NCBI RefSeq assembly: GCF_014650875.1
Contig: NZ_BMVU01000003.1
Coordinates: forward strand, 62,001 to 126,000
Direction of reading: 5' to 3'
Origin: Streptomyces minutiscleroticus
Lineage (GTDB): Bacteria; Actinomycetota; Actinomycetes; Streptomycetales; Streptomycetaceae
Length of the DNA stretch: 64,000 nt
Position numbers and translations under genes: made by a program. This document shows positions 1 to 7,930 of this stretch, piece after piece (position 1 is the stretch's first letter; each line of letters begins with the position of its first letter). Below the pieces are notes generated by a model that made no database searches, was not told the origin of the DNA, and saw only the letters and a program-made list of their open reading frames with translations.

Positions 1-149
1 CTCATTCTTCGCGCGTATCCGGTTTCCCAGGGCTTACACGCGGCACCCGGCGGGGAATGCCCTCTCGCGGGCACGGCGCCCGTACGGAGGGGCGGTCGGA
101 GGAGGGAGGCCGCGTCGGCCGGGCCCCGGCACGGGGTTTCGCCGCTCCC

Positions 150-228
150 GCGGACGGGGTGGTACGGCAGAAGGGCCGGAGGGTGCGGACGGGGTGGTCG
201 GCAGAAGGGCCGGAGGGCGCGGACGGGG
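150..228. repeat. Tandem repeat, about 2.3 copies of a 34-base unit
   Basis: A unit beginning gcggacggggtggt and ending gggccggaggg occurs at about 150-183 and 185-217, with a partial third copy after it. The copies differ by a 1-base indel. The repeat lies in the 288 bases before the first gene, where no convincing coding frame is seen. Confidence 0.7.
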
Positions 229-288
229 CCGTACGCACGGCCTGGGCGCCCCGCCGTCACACGTCGGGGCGGCGGCGCCGCGGCCGTG

Positions 289-783
289 TCACACGGCCCG
301 GCCGAGCACGGGGAGGACCTCGCTCGCGGCGCCGGCCTCCGCCGCCCCGGCCGACGCACGCGCGTGCCCGGCGTGCGCCGTGCCGAACAGCGGCCAGGCG
401 CCGGTCAGGGTGAGGAGGCGGTCGGCGGCCGGACCGGCCGCGCCTATGGTGAGCGCCTTGCCCTGCTCGGCCGCCCAACGGTGCAGTGCCAGCAGGACGT
501 TCAGTCCCGAGCAGTCGATGAAGGTGATGTCCTCCAGGTCCAGTTCCACGCCTCGTGGGGCACGGCGCAGGACGTCGCGGAGCGCGTGCTCCAGCACCTG
601 CTCGGCCTGGCGGTCGATCTCGCCGCGCAGCACGACGGCCGTCGTGTCCGCTCCGGGGGCTTGGGGGCGCGTGCGGAGGGCCAGCGGGTAGGGCAGTCCG
701 GCGCCGAGGCTGATCACCTCGGTGAGGTGCGCCGACCGTGCGTCGCGCACGGGCACGGGCGTGGCCGTCTTGTCCGTCGACAT
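289..783 (-). CDS. STAS-domain anti-sigma factor antagonist
   Basis: This 164-residue protein has a STAS fold (about residues 35-140) like SpoIIAA and BldG. Such proteins release sigma factors by binding anti-sigma kinases in the cytoplasm. The segment ITFIDCSGLNVLL matches the family phosphorylation loop, with the acceptor Ser kept as D-C-S-G. The ATG start is preceded by GGAGGACGGACGC, a good ribosome-binding site. It is transcribed alone. The region upstream contains an AT-rich stretch (tatatttcgcgtatc) that could hold its promoter, but no consensus was assigned. Its regulatory partner is not in this window. Confidence 0.8.
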   Translation of the reverse strand: MSTDKTATPVPVRDARSAHLTEVISLGAGLPYPLALRTRPQAPGADTTAVVLRGEIDRQAEQVLEHALRDVLRRAPRGVELDLEDITFIDCSGLNVLLALHRWAAEQGKALTIGAAGPAADRLLTLTGAWPLFGTAHAGHARASAGAAEAGAASEVLPVLGRAV

Positions 784-1215
784 GCGTCCGTCCTCCTCTC
801 CGTCGAGTCCTCAGCCAGGAACACGCTGAAAGATACGCGAAATATATGTCATGCATTCTGTGTCCGCCAAGGGTCCCCCCTTGTCTCGGTGCGGCACCGC
901 CGGTCGCGCCGTCCGGCGGTGAGCGCGAGGGGGCGGGCGGCACGCAGGGGCCCGTCACGGACGCCTCGTGCGCAGGCAGACAAAAAGCAGGCCCACGGCG
1001 AGCACGCCGTCACAGCGTGTGACGGAGGGTGTGTCGGTGGTCCTGCTCTGTGAGGGGACGCCGCCTCGGACGCCGCCCCGGACGCCCGTCCGGCGTACGG
1101 GTGCGGGCCCGGCGGCCGGACGCCGGCCGGCGTCCCGCTTCGGCCGCGCTTTCGGGGCCGCGTGCGGCCCGTCCCCCTCGGGCGCGGCGCGGGCTGAGCG
1201 GGGCGGCCGGTGTCC
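784..1215. other. Intergenic region, no gene seen
   Basis: The roughly 430 bases between the STAS gene and the response regulator contain only short frames without protein character. There are direct repeats of cggacgcc (about 1067-1090) and a perfect 18-base palindrome at 1118-1135 (ggacgccgg/ccggcgtcc). The palindrome may help terminate the leftward regulator operon. Confidence 0.5.
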
Positions 1216-1650
1216 CTACGGGCGGGAGGGCTTGGCGGCGACGTCCAGGTAGAAGGTGTCGATGCTGCGGACGGCCTGCTCGAACTGCTCAAGGTTGACC
1301 GGCTTGGTGACGTAGGCGTTGGCGTGGTGCTGGTACGCCCCCGAGACGTCGTCGGGCGCGGAGGACGTCGTCAGCACGACCACGGGGATGGAGCGCAGGT
1401 CCGCGTCCTCCTTGACGATCGCGAGGAACTCGCGGCCGTTCATGCGGGGCATGTTCAGGTCCAGCACGATCAGGTCGGGCCGGGAGTGGTTCGGGTCACG
1501 CAGGTACTCCAGGGCCTGGACCCCGTCGGCGACCTGGGTGAGGTTGCGGGCGCCGCGGTCCGTCAGGGCGTCCTGGATGAGCATCGCGTCGGCGATGTCG
1601 TCCTCGACCAGCAGCACGTCGTAAGGGCGGGTGGCGGCGGGGGTGGTCAT
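1216..1650 (-). CDS. CheY-like response regulator (Rcp1 type, single receiver domain)
   Basis: The protein of 144 residues is a single receiver domain without an output domain. Acidic residues E16, D17 and D18, phospho-acceptor D64 (LDLNMP), T95 and K116 (TKPVN) are all present. The loop between helix 2 and strand 3 (PNHSRPDL) is typical of the small Rcp1-like regulators that pair with bacteriophytochrome-type or CHASE-type kinases. It begins 1 base after the stop of the HTH gene, so the two are an operon. The kinase encoded divergently at 2156 is the obvious partner, but this is inferred from position only. Confidence 0.85.
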   Translation of the reverse strand: MTTPAATRPYDVLLVEDDIADAMLIQDALTDRGARNLTQVADGVQALEYLRDPNHSRPDLIVLDLNMPRMNGREFLAIVKEDADLRSIPVVVLTTSSAPDDVSGAYQHHANAYVTKPVNLEQFEQAVRSIDTFYLDVAAKPSRP

Positions 1651-1651
1651 G

Positions 1652-2029
1652 TCACGAACTCCTGGTCGAGTGGCGGGAGTGGGGGGAGACGGAGCCGCCG
1701 GCCACCAGGCCGGGCCACCGGCGCCGCGCTCCCTGGCGGCTCATGTTCGAGGCCTGGCCGATCTCCGGGTATCCGGCACCGGCCGCGGCGGCCGCTCGGG
1801 CCGCCTGGGATTCCAGCTGCTGCACAGCCTGTTCCGCGACGGTGAGGACGTACAGGCGCGCGAGCGCCCGTCTGCGGTCGGCGGCCGCCGGGTCGGCCGG
1901 GTCGGGCGCACCGGCCGAAAAACACACCGTGTCCAGCGCGATCCGGCGGGTCAGCTCGTCCACGGCCTCACTCACATGTGCAGCGATCTCCTTCTCGGCC
2001 AGCTGTGGGGCAAAGGCGGGATCTGGCAT
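1652..2029 (-). CDS. Small helix-turn-helix protein, probable DNA binding
   Basis: The protein has 125 residues. Its C-terminal half contains AGYPEIGQASNMSRQGARRRW, which reads as a helix-turn-helix with a basic recognition helix. The N-terminal half is helical and Ala/Glu-rich and could be a dimerisation region. The start codon lies inside a TGTTGTC half-site (2029-2035), and a complete palindrome of the same sequence sits 30 bases upstream. That arrangement suggests an autoregulator which also controls the divergent kinase operon. There is almost no leader, so the mRNA may be leaderless. I recognise it only as a streptomycete-type small HTH protein; its role is inferred. Confidence 0.65.
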   Translation of the reverse strand: MPDPAFAPQLAEKEIAAHVSEAVDELTRRIALDTVCFSAGAPDPADPAAADRRRALARLYVLTVAEQAVQQLESQAARAAAAAGAGYPEIGQASNMSRQGARRRWPGLVAGGSVSPHSRHSTRSS

Positions 2030-2076
2030 GTTGTCACCCTAGACGCTCGCGGGGACGTGCGACAACAAGTGTTGTC
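2029..2076. promoter_or_regulatory. Divergent operator: perfect palindrome gacaacaagtgttgtc plus half-site
   Basis: The palindrome at 2061-2076 has 7-base arms (gacaaca/tgttgtc) around a central ag. A third copy of tgttgtc occurs at 2029-2035, overlapping the ATG of the leftward HTH gene. The 126-base gap separates the HTH/receiver operon from the kinase/phosphatase operon, so one dimeric regulator could control both. The HTH protein next to it is the simplest candidate. Confidence 0.7.
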
Positions 2077-2155
2077 CTGCCCGGGTAAGGTGGGCCTGCC
2101 GTGCGGCCGGCCCGCCGCACGGTGTGTCCGAGGTCTGTGAAGGAGCATTCCTGTC

Positions 2156-3736
2156 GTGAGCAACGGTTCGCCCGCCGGCGTCACCGGCTCGATGGCCGGC
2201 TGGACCACCCGCCGCTGGCTGCGGACGGGCGTCGCTGTCACCCTGGTCGTGCTCGCGGTCGTGGGCTCGCTGAGCGTGTGGGCGATGGCCCGCGCCGCCC
2301 GGATGACGGACGAGCTGGTGAACACGCGCACACCGGCGCTGGTGGCGGCGGTGCGCCTGGAGTCGGCCCTCGTCAACCAGGAGACCGGCGTCCGCGGGTA
2401 CGGCCTGACCGGCCGCACGGAGTTCCTCACCCCCTACACACAAGGTGTGAAGGACGAGAAGGCCGCCATGCGGCGGCTGCAGTCCCTGCTCGCCGGCGAC
2501 GGGCGCGCACGCGCCGACCTGGCGCGGGTCCGCGAGCTGGCGGAGACCTGGCAGGGGCGCATCGCCCGGCCCGTCTCCGCCGCCTCCGCCGAGGAGGCCG
2601 TGCCGCTGGCCAAGGAGCGCGCGGAGGAGGGCAAGGCCGCGTTCGACGCCCTGCGCGAGGCGGTGGGCCGGCAGCAGGCACGGCTGCAGGAGCAGCGCGC
2701 GGTGGCCGCCGGCTCGCTGCGGGAGGCCACCACGCTGCGCAACTGGACGCTCGGCGCGGGCGCGGCGGTCGTCCTGGCCGTGGCCGTCCTCGTGTCCGTG
2801 GCCCTGCGGCGCGGCATCACCCGCCCGCTGGAGCGCCTCGGCGCCGGGGCCCGCACGGTCGCCCGCGGCCGCTTCGACCAGCCGATCGCCGTCACCGGCC
2901 CGGCCGACGTGCGGCAGCTGGCCTCCGACGTGGACTCGATGCGCACCCGCCTGGTGACCGAACTCATCGGCAGCGAGGAGTCGCGGCGGCTGCTGGACGA
3001 GCAGGCGGCCGACCTCAAGCGCTCCAACACCGAGCTGGAGCAGTTCGCCTACGTCGCCTCGCACGACCTGCAGGAGCCCCTGCGCAAGGTGTCCAGCTTC
3101 ACCCAGCTCCTGCAGCGGCGCTACGGCGGCCAGCTGGACGAGCGGGCGGACCAGTACATCGCGTTCGCCGTCGACGGCGCCAACCGCATGCAGGTCCTCA
3201 TCAACGACCTGCTCACCTTCTCCCGGGTGGGCCGGGTCCTGAACGACCACAAGTCGGTCGACCTGGAGAAGGTGCTGGAGCACACCACGGACGCGCTCAG
3301 CGTGTCGATCGAGGAGAGCGGGGCGGAGATCACGCACGACCCGCTCCCCACGGTCGTCGGCGACCCCACCCAGCTGGGCATGCTCTGGCAGAACCTGCTC
3401 TCCAACTCCATCAAGTTCCGTGCCGCGGATCGCCCGCCGAGCATCCGCATCGGTGTGACGCGCAGCGGGGACCTGTGGGAGTTCACCTTCACCGACAACG
3501 GCATCGGCATCGCCCCGGAGTTCCAGGAGAAGGTCTTCATCCTCTTCCAGCGCCTGCACACCAGGGACGCCTACCCCGGCACCGGCATCGGCCTGGCCAT
3601 GTGCAAGAAGGTCGTGGAGTTCCACGGCGGGACCATCACCATCGACCCCGACCACGGGCCCGGTACCCGCGTGGTGTTCACCCTTCCCGTCGCAGAGGTC
3701 CCGGAGGCGGTCCCCGAGGAAAGGGCGGCGGCGTGA
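2156..3736 (+). CDS. Membrane sensor histidine kinase with CHASE3-like sensor domain
   Basis: This 526-residue kinase has a first membrane segment at about 24-44 and an extracytoplasmic helical region at about 45-190 with CHASE3 features (NQETGVRGYGLTG). A second membrane segment lies at about 197-218, followed by HAMP (219-272). The HisKA H-box is FAYVASHDLQEPLRK, with H303 as phospho-acceptor. The ATPase domain has the N-box NLLSNSIKF (N413, N417), G1 box DNGIGIAP and G2 box GTGIGLAMCKK. It uses a GTG start and overlaps the next gene by 4 bases. Kinases of this type often signal through single-domain receivers, which are encoded on both sides here. The ligand is unknown. Confidence 0.9.
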   Translation: MSNGSPAGVTGSMAGWTTRRWLRTGVAVTLVVLAVVGSLSVWAMARAARMTDELVNTRTPALVAAVRLESALVNQETGVRGYGLTGRTEFLTPYTQGVKDEKAAMRRLQSLLAGDGRARADLARVRELAETWQGRIARPVSAASAEEAVPLAKERAEEGKAAFDALREAVGRQQARLQEQRAVAAGSLREATTLRNWTLGAGAAVVLAVAVLVSVALRRGITRPLERLGAGARTVARGRFDQPIAVTGPADVRQLASDVDSMRTRLVTELIGSEESRRLLDEQAADLKRSNTELEQFAYVASHDLQEPLRKVSSFTQLLQRRYGGQLDERADQYIAFAVDGANRMQVLINDLLTFSRVGRVLNDHKSVDLEKVLEHTTDALSVSIEESGAEITHDPLPTVVGDPTQLGMLWQNLLSNSIKFRAADRPPSIRIGVTRSGDLWEFTFTDNGIGIAPEFQEKVFILFQRLHTRDAYPGTGIGLAMCKKVVEFHGGTITIDPDHGPGTRVVFTLPVAEVPEAVPEERAAA

Positions 3737-4980
3737 CCCAGCCGTCCGGCGATCGCGAGGCCCACTACCGCATCCTCCTCGTCGAGGACGACGACGGGGA
3801 CGCCCTGCTGGTGGAGGAGCTGCTCGTCGACACCGACCTCCGGTACACCCTGGTGCGCAGCCGCTCGGTGGCCGAGGCCCGCGGCGAGCTGGCGGCGCGC
3901 CCCTTCGACTGCGTCCTGCTGGACCTGCACCTGCCCGACGCCTCCGGTGTCGCGACGGTCCACACCGTGCAGGAGACCGACGGGCACGCCGCGGTGATCG
4001 TGCTGACCGGACTCGTCGAGTCCCGCGCCGGGGTGGAGGCGCTCGCCGCCGGTGCGCAGGACTACCTCGTCAAGGGCAAGGTAGAGCCCGAACTCCTGCA
4101 GCGCGCGGTGCGCTACGCGGTCCAGCGCAAGCAGTCCGAGCGGGCCAGCGCGGCCCTGCAGGTGGGCCGGCTGCGGGCGCAGGAGAACGCGCGCCTGGAG
4201 CGGGGGCTGCTGCCCCAGCCGCTGGTCTCCTCGCCGTCCGTCACGATCACCAGCCGGTACTTCCCCGGGCGGGAGCAGGCGCTGCTCGGCGGCGACTTCC
4301 TCGACGTCGTCCAGACCGACGACGGCCAGGTGCACGCCATCGTGGGGGACGTCAGCGGCCACGGGGCGGACGCCGCGGCGCTCGGCGTCTGCCTGCGCAT
4401 CGCGTGGCGCACCGCCGTCCTGGGCGGCCACCGCGACCAGGACCTGCTGCACCTGCTGGAGCGGATGCACATCGCCGAGCGCAGCGGGAGCAGCCTCTTC
4501 ACCACCTGCACGCTCGTCACGCTCGACCCGCTCCGGGCGCAGGCCGTGCTCCACCTGGTGGGCCACCACGAGCCGCTGCTCATCACACCGTCGGGCGCCG
4601 AGGTCGTGCCCGCCGAGCACGGCATAGCCCTCGGCATCATCCCCGGCCTCGGGGACTGGCCCGCCACCACGCTCCGGCTGCCCGCCCGCGGCAGCCTCAT
4701 CGTGTACACCGACGGGCTCATAGAGGGCTACGCCGGAGCCGACGAGCGGCTGGGCGTCGAGGGTCTGCTGGCCATCATCGAGGAGACGGACGCGTCGGGG
4801 CCCGGGGACCACCTCGACCAGCTCATCGCCAAGGCACGCTCCCTCAACGCCGAGCGGCACACGGACGACCTGGCGATCCTGCGCATCGACTGGAACGCCC
4901 CCGGGGACGCGGCGGACGGGCCCGCCCCGGCCGGGGAGCGGCGGGGCCGGCAGCCGACCGCGCGGTCCGGCGCGCACTGA
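3733..4980 (+). CDS. Response regulator fused to PP2C-type (SpoIIE/RsbU) phosphatase
   Basis: The protein of 415 residues has an N-terminal receiver domain (E18, D19, D20, acceptor D64 in LLDLHLP, KGK near 115). A short coiled linker follows, then a PPM/SpoIIE phosphatase domain with GGDFLDVV, GDVSGHGADAA, YTDGLIEG and a C-terminal TDDLAILRI. Those Asp residues are the metal ligands of the family. The GTG start overlaps the kinase stop (GTGA), so translation is probably coupled. Proteins of this design dephosphorylate STAS anti-sigma antagonists, and STAS genes occur elsewhere in the window; the link to any of them is inference. Confidence 0.9.
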   Translation: MTQPSGDREAHYRILLVEDDDGDALLVEELLVDTDLRYTLVRSRSVAEARGELAARPFDCVLLDLHLPDASGVATVHTVQETDGHAAVIVLTGLVESRAGVEALAAGAQDYLVKGKVEPELLQRAVRYAVQRKQSERASAALQVGRLRAQENARLERGLLPQPLVSSPSVTITSRYFPGREQALLGGDFLDVVQTDDGQVHAIVGDVSGHGADAAALGVCLRIAWRTAVLGGHRDQDLLHLLERMHIAERSGSSLFTTCTLVTLDPLRAQAVLHLVGHHEPLLITPSGAEVVPAEHGIALGIIPGLGDWPATTLRLPARGSLIVYTDGLIEGYAGADERLGVEGLLAIIEETDASGPGDHLDQLIAKARSLNAERHTDDLAILRIDWNAPGDAADGPAPAGERRGRQPTARSGAH

Positions 4981-4998
4981 ACCGCGGGGCCGCCCGGA

Positions 4999-5463
4999 TC
5001 ACGGGGCGGCGGGGCCGGACGTCTCGGGGCGGGACGTCCGCGGCGGCCCCTCCTCGGGCGCCACGGTGATGGTGGGGGTGTAGTAGCCGGGCGGATGGGG
5101 CTCGTCGACGGGGCGGCCGTCGGCCTCGACCCAGGCGTGGGCGGTGAAGGGGTAGGCGCGCACCCCGGTGCGCCAGGTGGGCCAGGTCCCGCGCAGCCGG
5201 CACAGCAGCGCGGTGGCGATGGAGCGGGGCAGGCAGCCCTGGCCGGCGCAGGACAGGCTCACGGCCAGGACGGCGTCGCGGGCGGCCCCGGCCTGGGCCG
5301 CGGTGGCGGGGGCCGCGCCCCGCCGCGCGGCGGTGAGCAGGGCGCGGATGCGGGCGGGCGGCCGGCGGGCGATCACATGGGCGGCGGCCACGGCGGCCAG
5401 CGCGGCGGGCCGTTCGCGCCAGGGCAGGCGGGGGCGCGTCCGCGCGGTGAAGGGGACGCTCAC
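4999..5463 (-). CDS. Lasso peptide leader peptidase, B2 (transglutaminase-like)
   Basis: The 154-residue protein resembles the lasso B2 family (Transglut_core3), the cysteine protease that removes the leader peptide before macrolactam formation. The catalytic triad can be assigned to C77 (GCLPRS), H109 (TAHAWVE) and D120 (GRPVDEP). It starts at GTG, 1 base after the stop of B1 (TGA-C-GTG), and is the last gene of the leftward operon A1-A2-C-B1-B2. Its stop faces the phosphatase gene stop 18 bases away. The C-terminal 20 residues are Pro-rich tail. Confidence 0.88.
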   Translation of the reverse strand: MSVPFTARTRPRLPWRERPAALAAVAAAHVIARRPPARIRALLTAARRGAAPATAAQAGAARDAVLAVSLSCAGQGCLPRSIATALLCRLRGTWPTWRTGVRAYPFTAHAWVEADGRPVDEPHPPGYYTPTITVAPEEGPPRTSRPETSGPAAP

Positions 5464-5464
5464 G

Positions 5465-5740
5465 TCAGGTCTCCAGGAGCCGGGCGTCGGTGAGCTGGGT
5501 CACCAGACGGTGGGTGTCGGCCTCGGCGCGCGGCGCGGCGGCGGGGTGGGCCTCGGTCAGGCACCGGGCGGCCTCGTGGGCGGTGGCTCCGGACAGCAGG
5601 GCGCGTACCAGCAGGTGCGCGGTGGGGTTGAGGTGCCAGTAGCGCCCGGTGCGCTCGTCCAGCAGGACCGCCGGGGTCCCGGCCGGTGGCGCGGTGGGGT
5701 CGCCGGCGGGGGTGAGGGTGACGTGGTCAGGAAGGTGCAT
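5465..5740 (-). CDS. Lasso peptide leader-recognition protein, B1 (RRE, PqqD-like)
   Basis: This 91-residue protein matches the stand-alone RiPP recognition element seen in split-B actinobacterial lasso clusters. It has a PqqD-like fold, with the strand region AVLLDERTGRYWHLNPTAHLL and a three-helix C-terminal part (GATAHEAARCL; HRLVTQLTDARLLE). It would bind the precursor leader and hand it to B2. Its ATG is inside the cyclase gene, giving a 14-base overlap, and B2 follows after 1 base, so the three enzymes should be translationally coupled. Confidence 0.88.
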   Translation of the reverse strand: MHLPDHVTLTPAGDPTAPPAGTPAVLLDERTGRYWHLNPTAHLLVRALLSGATAHEAARCLTEAHPAAAPRAEADTHRLVTQLTDARLLET

Positions 5741-7592
5741 GGTCGCGGACTCCCGCTGGTGTGGACGGACGGACGAGGGCGTGGGGGGCGCGGGACCGGG
5801 CGCGCAGCCAGTTCTCGACGCCGACGAAGACGTCCAGGGCGAGCCTGCCGGCCCCGGCGTCGACGGGCGTGTGGACGCACAGCTCGCGCAGGGCGGCGGG
5901 ATCGGCCAGGCCGAGCCGGACCAGCAGCGCGTCGTCGGCCAGGGCGTGCAGCTGGTCGCGGTGGGCGCGCAGCCCCTCGTAGAGGAGGGCGGAGAACTCG
6001 GCCTTCGTGGCGCGGGCCAGGCACGCGGCCGGCACGTGCGGGCGCATCGCGGCGACCGTGAGGGGCTTGTAGCGGCCGGGTACGGCCCGGTGGTCGAGGC
6101 GTACCGCCAGGGCCGCGGCGACGACGCGGTCGTCCAGATAGGGGGCGTGCACGGCGGCGCCCGCCCGCGCGGTCAGCTCGCGCAGGGAGGCCATCAGCGG
6201 TGCGGTGGCCCGCACGGCGGACAGGGCCTGGTGCTGGGAGCGCGCGGTGGCGCAGGGGCGGGCGGCGGGAGCGGCGCGCAGGACGCGGCGGGAGACGGTG
6301 TCGGCGGCGGCCGGGGTGGTCCAGGCGGGCAGCCGCCACGGCAGCTCCCAGCCGAAGTCCGGCACGTTCAGCGGGGACGGGGGCGTGGTCAGCAGGCGGG
6401 CCTGGTCGGCCAGCCAGGTGCCGTAGGGGCGCCGGTCGGCCAGGGCGCGCACGCAGGCGGTGTGCGGCCAGCGGGTGCGGGCGCGGAGGTTGCGCAGGCG
6501 CGGCCACAGCGCGCTCGGGCGGGTGCGGGCCAGGTCGTGCAGGTAGGAGGAGGACAACAGGGTGAGTTCGTCCCCGCCGTGGCCGGTCAGGTGGACCCGG
6601 GCACCGTGGCCGGCCAGGCGCCCGGCGGTCGCGGTGACGCGGGCCAGGGCCCGCAGCCAGGGCAGGGGTTCGTCCAGGCCGTCCACCGGCTGGGCCACAC
6701 CGGCGAACCAGCCCGGCAGTTCCTCCGGAAGGGCCGTCACGTGCTCGCCGCTCAGATGCCGCAGCGCGCGGGCGGTCCAGTGCGCGTCGTCGTGGGCGGG
6801 GTCGGCGACCTCGTGGGCGAAGGTGACCAGCCGCCCGTGCCGTTCGCGCACCGCGGCGTCGGCGAGGAAGGCCACCGGGGTGGAGTCCAGGCCGCCGGAC
6901 AGGTCGCAGGCCACCACCTCCTCCTCGCCGACGCGCACCCGTACGGCCTCCCGCAGGGCGTCGGCGAACGCGGGCGCTCCCCGCGACAGGGGCAGATGGG
7001 GTTCGGGCGGGGTCCACCAGGTGCGTGTCCGTACTCCGCGCGGGTCGAGGTGGGCGGCGTCCCCCGGCGGCACCGGGCGCACCCCCCGCCACAGCGGGGA
7101 GGTCAGCACCGGCGGCGGCTGGTCGAGGAGCCGGACCGCCAGCGCCTCGGCGTCCAGGTCCGCCCCCGCCAGCGCGGCCAGGACGCCGGCCCGGTCGCCC
7201 GCCACCACCGTGCCGGCGCCGTCACCGGTCAGACGTGTGAAGAAGACGCGGCGCAGGCCAGAAGCCGTGCCCTGCACCCGCACCCGGTCGCCCACCACGG
7301 CCACGAGGTGGAAGCAGCCGGGCAGCCGGGCGGCCACCGCGTCGGCGTCCTCCGGGCAGCTCAGCCGTGCCGCCATGGTCCTCAGCGCGCCGGCGGTGAC
7401 CGGGCAGTCGCCGATCACCGCGAGACGCGCCCCGCCCGCCTCGGCGCGGACGACGGTGCGGGGCGCGGCCGTCACCAGGCACGGCCGGCCGGACGCGTAG
7501 GCCAGCACCGCCCCGCCCGCGAGCCGTCCGCCGACGGCGGTGCCGGCGGGGCTGTCCGGCAGGACCACGAACCATCCGGCGCTCGATGTCAT
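5727..7592 (-). CDS. Lasso cyclase, C (asparagine synthetase-like)
   Basis: The protein of 621 residues has the asparagine synthetase B layout. The N-terminal glutaminase-like domain (about 1-190) lacks the catalytic Cys2, and the synthetase domain has the ATP-binding SGGLDS motif at 232-237. Lasso cyclases adenylate the Asp or Glu side chain of the core peptide and close the ring onto the N-terminal amine. Context settles the function: two lasso precursors lie just upstream (6 bases after the A2 stop) and B1/B2 follow. The ATG is preceded by GATAGCCCCCG, a weak ribosome-binding site overlapping the A2 stop, so coupling to A2 translation is likely. Confidence 0.9.
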   Translation of the reverse strand: MTSSAGWFVVLPDSPAGTAVGGRLAGGAVLAYASGRPCLVTAAPRTVVRAEAGGARLAVIGDCPVTAGALRTMAARLSCPEDADAVAARLPGCFHLVAVVGDRVRVQGTASGLRRVFFTRLTGDGAGTVVAGDRAGVLAALAGADLDAEALAVRLLDQPPPVLTSPLWRGVRPVPPGDAAHLDPRGVRTRTWWTPPEPHLPLSRGAPAFADALREAVRVRVGEEEVVACDLSGGLDSTPVAFLADAAVRERHGRLVTFAHEVADPAHDDAHWTARALRHLSGEHVTALPEELPGWFAGVAQPVDGLDEPLPWLRALARVTATAGRLAGHGARVHLTGHGGDELTLLSSSYLHDLARTRPSALWPRLRNLRARTRWPHTACVRALADRRPYGTWLADQARLLTTPPSPLNVPDFGWELPWRLPAWTTPAAADTVSRRVLRAAPAARPCATARSQHQALSAVRATAPLMASLRELTARAGAAVHAPYLDDRVVAAALAVRLDHRAVPGRYKPLTVAAMRPHVPAACLARATKAEFSALLYEGLRAHRDQLHALADDALLVRLGLADPAALRELCVHTPVDAGAGRLALDVFVGVENWLRARSRAPHALVRPSTPAGVRDHAPS

Positions 7593-7598
7593 CGGGGG

Positions 7599-7769
7599 CT
7601 ATCCCGCGGCGAACCACGAACCGGCGATGACGTCGGTCCCCTTCGGGCCGAGACCGCGGGTCAGCACGGTGAAGTCGCCGACCTCGACGGCCCGGGGCGG
7701 CTCGTACGGCTCCGCCTCCCCGGCGGGCCCCGGGGCCGGGCGCACGTCCGTGTCCTTGAGGGTGTCCAT
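7599..7769 (-). CDS. Lasso peptide precursor A2
   Basis: This 56-residue precursor has the leader recognition motif YEPPRAVEVGDF (actinobacterial YxxPxLxxxGxF, with Ala in place of Leu) and the conserved Thr at leader position -2 (LTR). The predicted 18-residue core is GLGPKGTDVIAGSWFAAG. Gly1 and Asp8 would form an 8-residue macrolactam ring, leaving a 10-residue tail with Trp14 and Phe15 as possible steric plugs. No core Cys, so a class II lasso peptide. I chose the ATG at 7769 because AGGAGG lies 8 bases upstream; an ATG two codons earlier is only 2 bases from it. The start MD matches precursor A1. Confidence 0.9.
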   Translation of the reverse strand: MDTLKDTDVRPAPGPAGEAEPYEPPRAVEVGDFTVLTRGLGPKGTDVIAGSWFAAG

Positions 7770-7867
7770 GACCATGTCCTCCTTGAGTGTCGATGGTGCT
7801 GTCTCAAAGTAGGACGAAGCGTTATAGATGGCCTGTATATCTACTTTCCGGGCGGGGGCGCACGACG

Positions 7868-7893
7868 ACGGAGGGCCGCGAGCGGCCCTCCGT
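7868..7893. terminator. Perfect hairpin between the two lasso precursor genes
   Basis: The stem arms acggagggccgc and gcggccctccgt are 12 bases with a 2-base ga loop. The hairpin lies downstream of A1 and upstream of A2 on the coding strand. It may terminate most A1 transcripts or stabilise a precursor-only mRNA. No U-tract follows, which is usual for GC-rich actinobacterial terminators. Confidence 0.7.
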
Positions 7894-7930
7894 CCCGATG
7901 GTGGCGTGACGGTCGTGTCCCGTCGGCCGG

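Noticed and set aside
5727..7592. A true asparagine synthetase (asnB)
   Set aside because: The N-terminal Cys2 of the glutaminase is missing, and the gene lies between lasso precursors and B1/B2, so it is the lasso cyclase.
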